From the NCBI GenBank assembly GCA_026388615.1, contig JAPLJL010000162.1, forward strand, positions 1 to 7,768: 7,768 nt of DNA, written 5' to 3'. Positions 6,091 to 7,768 of this stretch are shown here, piece after piece; the first letter of the stretch is position 1, and every line of letters starts with the position of its first letter. This DNA comes from Pseudomonadota bacterium. GTDB lineage: Bacteria > Desulfobacterota > JAPLJL01. A model generated the notes under the pieces. It ran no database searches, was not told where the DNA came from, and saw only the letters and a program-made list of their open reading frames with translations. Position numbers and translations under genes: made by a program.

Positions 6091-6122
6091 CAAAGCCAGG
6101 GACGCCAAGGCCATAGCCAAAG
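6091..6122. repeat. Degenerate single copy of the CACCAAGG-type repeat
   Basis: The stretch carries GCCA units (GCCAGGGAC, GCCAAGG, GCCAAAG). Its minus strand (CTTTGGC, then CCTTGGCGTC, then GGC) resembles the right arm at 875-899 (CTTTGTG, CCTTGGTGTC, GGC) with a small insertion. It looks like a decayed relative of the element between the anti-sigma and RseB-like genes. The similarity is partial and judged by eye. Confidence 0.35.
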
Positions 6123-6145
6123 TTCTTCAGATTGTTTTACCCGGG

Positions 6146-6175
6146 AAAAAAGGCGATTCCCTAGGGTTTTGGCCT
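6146..6175 (-). terminator. Weak terminator-like hairpin after the M20 gene
   Basis: On the minus strand, AGGC and GCCT enclose an AAAACCCTAGGGAATC-like interior, and six T residues follow the GCCT arm, about 40 nt after the M20 stop codon. The stem is only 4 bp with an internal loop and a small CC/GG inner pairing, so this is a tentative rho-independent terminator. Confidence 0.3.
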
Positions 6176-6215
6176 CAGTTTAATTTTTGGGGTCAGGAAG
6201 TGGGAAAATGTTTTA

Positions 6216-7421
6216 TTAAAGTGGCAGAAACGATTTTTTCAGGAGTAATTTTTGCTCCCGAAGCAGAAGCTGGAAAAGGCCCGGCCGGGACAGAATATAA
6301 CCGCCCGAGTAGGCCAGGGCCCGGGCGACTTTCAGCATTTCCCGCAGGGCGTTCTCCTCTCCCGCGGCCCGGGCGAACTCCCGGCTGTGTTCGACGGTTT
6401 CCGGGGAAGCGATGGCAAAGGTGGGGTGCAGGCAGGGAAGCGCCTGGCTTACGTTCCCGATATCGGATGAGCCCAGGGCCTGGGTTTCCGCAGGGGTGAA
6501 TTTCAGCCCGGTTATAATCCCGGATTTTTCGAAGATTTCACCCAGGTTGGGATGGGAAAGGAAAGGGGCGTAGACGAATCCCTGCTGCAGGATCCGGCCC
6601 CGGGCTCCGGTGGAGATTTCCGCCGCGCGGACGCACCTTCCGAAATCCTTCCGCACCGCTTCCAGGAGGCGCAGGTTCCGGGCGCGCAGGAAAAAAGCCC
6701 CGCGGGTCCGGTCGGGGATAATATTGGGGGCCCGGCCTCCTTCGCGGATGATCCCGTCGACCCGGGATCCGAACGGCAGTTTGGCCCGCAGGGGCCCGAG
6801 GGCGTTAAAGACCTGGATCAGGGCATCCAGGGCGTTGACACCTTTTTCCGGTGCTGCCGCGGCGTGGGAGGATCTGCCCAGGAAGGTGATATCCAGGCTG
6901 ACCAGGGCCAGGGAACGCGAATGCACCCGGGTTTGATTGGAGGGATGGGCCAGGAAAACCGCCCCGACCCCGGCAAAAGCCCGGGCGGCCAGGAGGGGAA
7001 TTTTGCCTCCCAGGGTTTCCTCCGCCGGGGTTCCCAGGACCACGATGTTCGCCTTTTCCGGGGGGAGGGCCGCGGCCAGGGCCAGGGCCGCGCCCACGCT
7101 CGCCCCCGCGATCAGGTTATGCCCGCAGGCGTGTCCCAGGCCGGGGAGGGCGTCATACTCGGCCAGAAAAGCGACGGCCGGTTTTTTCCCCCGGCCGTAT
7201 TCGGCGCGAAAGGCGGTTTTCAAACCGCCGATCCCGGGGTGAACCCGGAAACCGGCCGCGGCGAGGATCTGCCCGATCCGTTCCGCGGATTTGAATTCCT
7301 GGAGGGAAATCTCGGGATTCCGGTGGAGAAAGACGGCGAGTTCCCGGGCTTCCCGGGCCGCGGGGGGAAAGGCGGAGTCAATTCTGGCTTTAAGTCCGGA
7401 AGGCAGGCTCTGAGATTGCAT
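6216..7421 (-). CDS. M20D-type metallopeptidase/amidohydrolase
   Basis: This 401-residue cytosolic enzyme belongs to the M20 (AbgB/PM20D2/HipO-like) family, which hydrolyses N-acyl or peptide amide bonds using two metal ions. Diagnostic stretches are LHRNPEISLQEFKSAERIG (32-50) and FLAEYDALPGLGHACGHN (85-102) with Cys99 and His101. PAEE (132-135) carries the catalytic and metal-binding glutamates. HPSNQT has His159, SSHAAAAPEKGVNALDA (184-200) lies in the dimerisation domain, and LHPTFAI has His332. These are the expected metal ligands, so the enzyme should be active. YDALPGLGHACGHNL is the form typical of the PM20D2/p-aminobenzoyl-glutamate hydrolase branch, but the substrate cannot be set from sequence. 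There is no signal peptide. GGAGGA (7436-7431) lies about 10 nt before the ATG. The gene stands alone, 268 bp upstream of def and divergent from the gene at 7700. No good promoter was seen in front of it. Confidence 0.9.
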   Translation of the reverse strand: MQSQSLPSGLKARIDSAFPPAAREARELAVFLHRNPEISLQEFKSAERIGQILAAAGFRVHPGIGGLKTAFRAEYGRGKKPAVAFLAEYDALPGLGHACGHNLIAGASVGAALALAAALPPEKANIVVLGTPAEETLGGKIPLLAARAFAGVGAVFLAHPSNQTRVHSRSLALVSLDITFLGRSSHAAAAPEKGVNALDALIQVFNALGPLRAKLPFGSRVDGIIREGGRAPNIIPDRTRGAFFLRARNLRLLEAVRKDFGRCVRAAEISTGARGRILQQGFVYAPFLSHPNLGEIFEKSGIITGLKFTPAETQALGSSDIGNVSQALPCLHPTFAIASPETVEHSREFARAAGEENALREMLKVARALAYSGGYILSRPGLFQLLLREQKLLLKKSFLPL

Positions 7422-7456
7422 TTCTAGTGATCCTCCATTTTATCAATAACGATTTA

Positions 7457-7505
7457 CCCCTTCGACTACGCTCAGGTCCTGCAGAGCAGGCAATTACCAA
7501 ACAAT
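7457..7505. repeat. Composite of two dispersed-repeat fragments with a small hairpin
   Basis: CCCCTTCGACTACGCTCAGG (7457-7476) resembles the widely dispersed 'CCTTCGACTACGCTCAGG' intergenic repeat known from many bacterial genomes (from memory). It is followed by a perfect 5-bp stem, CCTGC (7478-7482) and GCAGG (7486-7490), with an AGA loop. Then CAATTACCAAACAAT (7491-7505) exactly matches 3826-3840. The region is noncoding and forms part of the M20 upstream region. Confidence 0.55.
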
Positions 7506-7527
7506 GAAAGTCGGATCTATCGGTTGC

Positions 7528-7614
7528 GGTTGCGCTGCTCGTTTCGGTTGGGTCGTACGGTTACGGTTAAAAGACCGGTGAACGCAGCCGATTGACGAAA
7601 CCAGCGGCGCAACC
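7528..7614. repeat. Long imperfect hairpin upstream of the plus-strand gene
   Basis: Arms 7528-7546 and 7596-7614 pair at 17 of 19 positions: GGTTGCGCTGCTCGTTTCG faces CGAAACCAGCGGCGCAACC. An inner CGGT (7564-7567) and ACCG (7574-7577) can cap the structure. Five GGTT units recur along the left half (7522, 7528, 7546, 7559 and 7565 within one base). It sits upstream of the proposed promoter for the plus-strand gene and in front of the M20 gene. It could be a REP-like element, an operator or a structured RNA. No known RNA family was recognised. Confidence 0.55.
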
Positions 7615-7651
7615 TAAGAGCGTATACCGAGTTATTTGTTTTTATCGCATA

Positions 7652-7660
7652 TGCTATATT
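7652..7660 (+). promoter_or_regulatory. Extended -10 promoter for the plus-strand gene
   Basis: TGCTATATT matches the extended -10 form TGnTATAAT with one mismatch. A convincing -35 is missing (TTATTT, 17 nt upstream, is poor), as is common for extended -10 promoters. The predicted start near 7667 gives a leader of about 33 nt that includes the Shine-Dalgarno. The -10 overlaps a perfect 8-bp palindrome GCATATGC (7647-7654), a possible but unproven operator. Confidence 0.45.
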
Positions 7661-7699
7661 TTAGCGGGTTCAGTTTTTTTAAAAAGGAGGCAGGCAGAG

Positions 7700-7768
7700 A
7701 TGGAAAACCAGGACCTTTTTAAAAGCTTGGGCGGAAAATTGTCTTTCTATTCACTGGACGAGAAGGCG
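7700..7768 (+). CDS. Unknown protein, N-terminus only (3' end outside window)
   Basis: Twenty-three codons are visible, reading MENQDLFKSLGGKLSFYSLD followed by EKA, and the frame is open to the window edge. The start is well supported by a near-perfect Shine-Dalgarno, AAGGAGG at 7684-7690, 9 nt before the ATG, and by an extended -10 upstream. The gene is divergent from the M20 gene. I do not recognise the family. The visible part has no signal peptide and mixes charged and hydrophobic residues, suggesting a soluble protein. Confidence 0.65.
   Translation, partial: MENQDLFKSLGGKLSFYSLDEKA

Noticed and set aside
6091..6122. Cyclic-di-GMP (GEMM-I) riboswitch because of GGGACGCCAAGGCC
   Set aside because: The preceding tetraloop hairpin and the receptor stem are missing. 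The string fits better as a decayed dispersed repeat, and it lies upstream of the proposed def start site.
6552..7427. 291-codon open frame on the plus strand opposite the M20 gene
   Set aside because: It is Gly/Pro/Gln/Asp-rich antisense shadow of an M20 enzyme with all metal ligands intact.
7528..7614. Integron attC site
   Set aside because: The hairpin ends are GGTTGCGC and GCGCAACC and do not fit the RYYYAAC/GTTRRRY core sites. There is no integrase or cassette array.

Overview
The window looks like chromosomal DNA of a Gram-negative bacterium. Coding DNA is GC-rich, and several gaps are AT-rich and full of repeats. The evidence for a Gram-negative is an ECF sigma-E type sigma factor, a membrane-spanning zinc-type anti-sigma factor and an exported RseB/MucB-like protein. 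The def-fmt-rpe gene company and a PATAN(DUF4388)-DnaJ-TPR protein recall Deltaproteobacteria-like or Acidobacteriota/Aminicenantes-like genomes, including uncultured ones. That placement is inference and is not proven by the sequence.

Layout: seven genes lie on the minus strand, and one gene fragment on the plus strand enters at the right edge. In transcription order (right to left) they are: an M20D-type metallopeptidase/amidohydrolase (6216-7421); peptide deformylase def (5447-5947); a 488-aa PATAN/J-domain/TPR protein (3981-5447) whose start overlaps the def stop; methionyl-tRNA formyltransferase fmt (2847-3791); ribulose-phosphate 3-epimerase rpe (2149-2850), whose start overlaps the fmt stop; an ECF sigma factor (1467-2042); its zinc anti-sigma factor (918-1451); and an RseB-like exported regulator that runs off the left edge (1-761). 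The plus-strand fragment (7700-7768) has a strong Shine-Dalgarno and an extended -10 promoter. It diverges from the M20 gene.

Function: def and fmt form the N-formyl-methionine cycle of translation initiation and nascent-chain maturation. The PATAN-J-TPR protein is apparently translationally coupled to def, so it is made with that machinery. rpe follows as a pentose-phosphate housekeeping gene. The sigma/anti-sigma/RseB trio is a self-contained envelope-stress module. A GGAACTT-N16-TCTAT motif just upstream of the sigma gene matches the sigma-E promoter class and suggests autoregulation.

The gaps between genes are all under 300 bp. Five hold short repeat or inverted-repeat sequence: 762-917 (a mosaic inverted repeat related to dispersed 'CACCAAGG' repeats), 2043-2148 (four tandem heptamers plus the sigma promoter), 3792-3980 (an AT-rich 'CCAATTACCAA' inverted repeat), 5948-6215 (the def promoter, a paired element and a degenerate repeat), and 7422-7699 (repeat fragments, a long imperfect hairpin and a promoter). 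I found no CRISPR array, tRNA, rRNA, transposase or clear defence system. The genes are mostly ordinary. The more unusual material is the intergenic repeats, a Gly in place of the usual catalytic Asn in Fmt, and the J-domain protein placed between def and fmt.
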